In this document: in pieces, positions 5,567 to 6,374 of the stretch
Layout: each line of letters opens with the position of its first letter
Numbering within the stretch: position 1 is the first letter of the stretch
NCBI GenBank assembly: GCA_003541875.1
Contig: DPLS01000293.1
Coordinates: 1-6,374, forward strand
Source: Bacteroidota bacterium
Lineage (GTDB): Bacteria > Bacteroidota > Ignavibacteria > UBA10030 > UBA6906
Length of the DNA: 6,374 nucleotides
Direction of reading: 5' to 3'
Position numbers and translations under genes: made by a program
The notes under the pieces: model-generated
Told to the model about the DNA's origin: nothing
Seen by the model: only the letters and a program-made list of their open reading frames with translations
Database searches by the model: none

Positions 5567-6374
5567 CTACTTCTTCACAGCTCGCTGAAGCGTCTTGACA
5601 AGATCGAGCCGCTCCCACGTGAAGTCCTTGTCGTTGCGACCGAAATGACCGTACGCAGCAGTCTTCTGATAAATCGGACGGAGAAGGTCGAGCCGGTTGA
5701 TAATTCCCCGCGGCGTCATATCAATCTCCCGCATGACGATCTTGTCGAGCTCGGTATCAGGGATCCGCCCCGTGCCGTATGTGTTCACGTGGATTGATAC
5801 TGGTTGCGCAACGCCAATCGCGTATGCTACCTGGATCAAGCATTCGTCTGCAAGTCCGGCCGCAACGATATTCTTTGCCAGATGCCTCGTCGCATAGGCC
5901 GCGCTGCGATCAACCTTCGAGGGATCTTTGCCCGAGAAGGCACCGCCGCCATGCGGAGCGCGTCCACCATACGTATCCACAATGATCTTGCGACCGGTGA
6001 GTCCCGTGTCACCATGAGGCCCGCCGATTTCAAAACGGCCTGTCGGATTGATGTGGATAATTGTTCGTTTGTCGCGCAAGTTCTTGGGGATGACAACATT
6101 GATCACATGTTTCACCACATCTTCTGCAATCCGCTTCTGAGAAACGTCACCGTCGTGCTGCGTGGAGATGACAACCGTATGGACTCTGGAAGGTTTGCGA
6201 CCTGTGTATTCAACTGTCACCTGTGATTTCGCGTCGGGACGAAGGTACGGCATCAGCTTGGGATGCTTCTTCCGAATGTCGCTGAGTCGCTTCACCAGCT
6301 TGTGAGCAAACATGATGGGCATCGGCATGTATTCCGGTGTCTCGCTTGTCGCGTAGCCGAACATCATTCCCTGG
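5567..6374 (-). CDS. metK: S-adenosylmethionine synthetase, C-terminal two thirds (5' end outside window)
   Basis: MetK makes S-adenosylmethionine from methionine and ATP in the cytosol, releasing phosphate and pyrophosphate. The visible 268 residues begin [12 protein letters not shown], which is the end of the GDQG signature near residue 120 of the usual ~385-residue enzyme, so roughly the first 115 residues lie beyond the window. Landmarks in order are [16 protein letters not shown]-x-[13 protein letters not shown], the glycine-rich signature GGGAFSGKD followed by [10 protein letters not shown], and TAAYGHFGR near the end. The first visible ATG codons (6367, 6364) are internal methionines, not the start. 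The gene ends in TAG and no terminator is seen before ahcY, 45 bp on, so the two are probably cotranscribed. Nothing in the visible part is truncated or unusual. Confidence 0.97.
   Translation of the reverse strand, partial: QGMMFGYATSETPEYMPMPIMFAHKLVKRLSDIRKKHPKLMPYLRPDAKSQVTVEYTGRKPSRVHTVVISTQHDGDVSQKRIAEDVVKHVINVVIPKNLRDKRTIIHINPTGRFEIGGPHGDTGLTGRKIIVDTYGGRAPHGGGAFSGKDPSKVDRSAAYATRHLAKNIVAAGLADECLIQVAYAIGVAQPVSIHVNTYGTGRIPDTELDKIVMREIDMTPRGIINRLDLLRPIYQKTAAYGHFGRNDKDFTWERLDLVKTLQRAVKK

Noticed and set aside
5804..6226. A 140-residue plus-strand frame opposite metK
   Set aside because: It is antisense to highly conserved MetK sequence, and its translation shows no domain or ribosome site.
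1..6374. CRISPR array, tRNA or rRNA gene, insertion sequence, defence or phage module
   Set aside because: No regularly spaced repeats, cloverleaf, transposase or terminal inverted repeats were seen. All long frames are accounted for by the six genes.

Overview
The window holds six protein-coding genes, two of them cut by the window edges, and no RNA gene, mobile element or CRISPR array. Base composition is moderate, with GC near one half. The large secreted protein has paired lamin-tail and CARDB domains and a C-terminal PNPFSPDGDG/FlgD-like domain. Such proteins are typical of the Bacteroidota-Chlorobiota (FCB) group, for example Ignavibacteria-like or Kapabacteria-like lineages. That placement is inferred from protein style only. 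Clear Shine-Dalgarno sequences precede two genes (the secreted protein and ahcY), so a classical Bacteroidia genome, where such sites are often weak, is less likely.

Layout, left to right. The 3' end of a TPR-repeat protein gene (+) ends in an intrinsic terminator. A short GNAT acetyltransferase gene of the SSAT type (+) follows and meets, tail to tail with a 13-bp gap, a long minus-strand gene for an 861-residue exported adhesion-like protein. That gene is divergent from a gene for a stand-alone CheY-like receiver protein (+). The 147-bp gap between them carries two plausible back-to-back promoters and a symmetric inverted repeat. The receiver gene and the next minus-strand gene converge on a strong hairpin flanked by A and T runs, which looks like a shared bidirectional terminator.

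The right third is a metabolic pair on the minus strand. metK (S-adenosylmethionine synthetase, N-terminus beyond the window) is followed 45 bp later by ahcY (S-adenosylhomocysteine hydrolase). MetK makes SAM and AhcY removes the SAH left after methylation, so together they cover two steps of the activated-methyl cycle. The other genes show no obvious functional link to this pair.

No undescribed multi-gene system is visible. The points most worth a second look are the duplicated CARDB-LTD architecture with an EF-hand-like loop in each copy, the divergent promoter region next to an orphan receiver, and a substituted glycine in the acetyl-CoA loop of the acetyltransferase.
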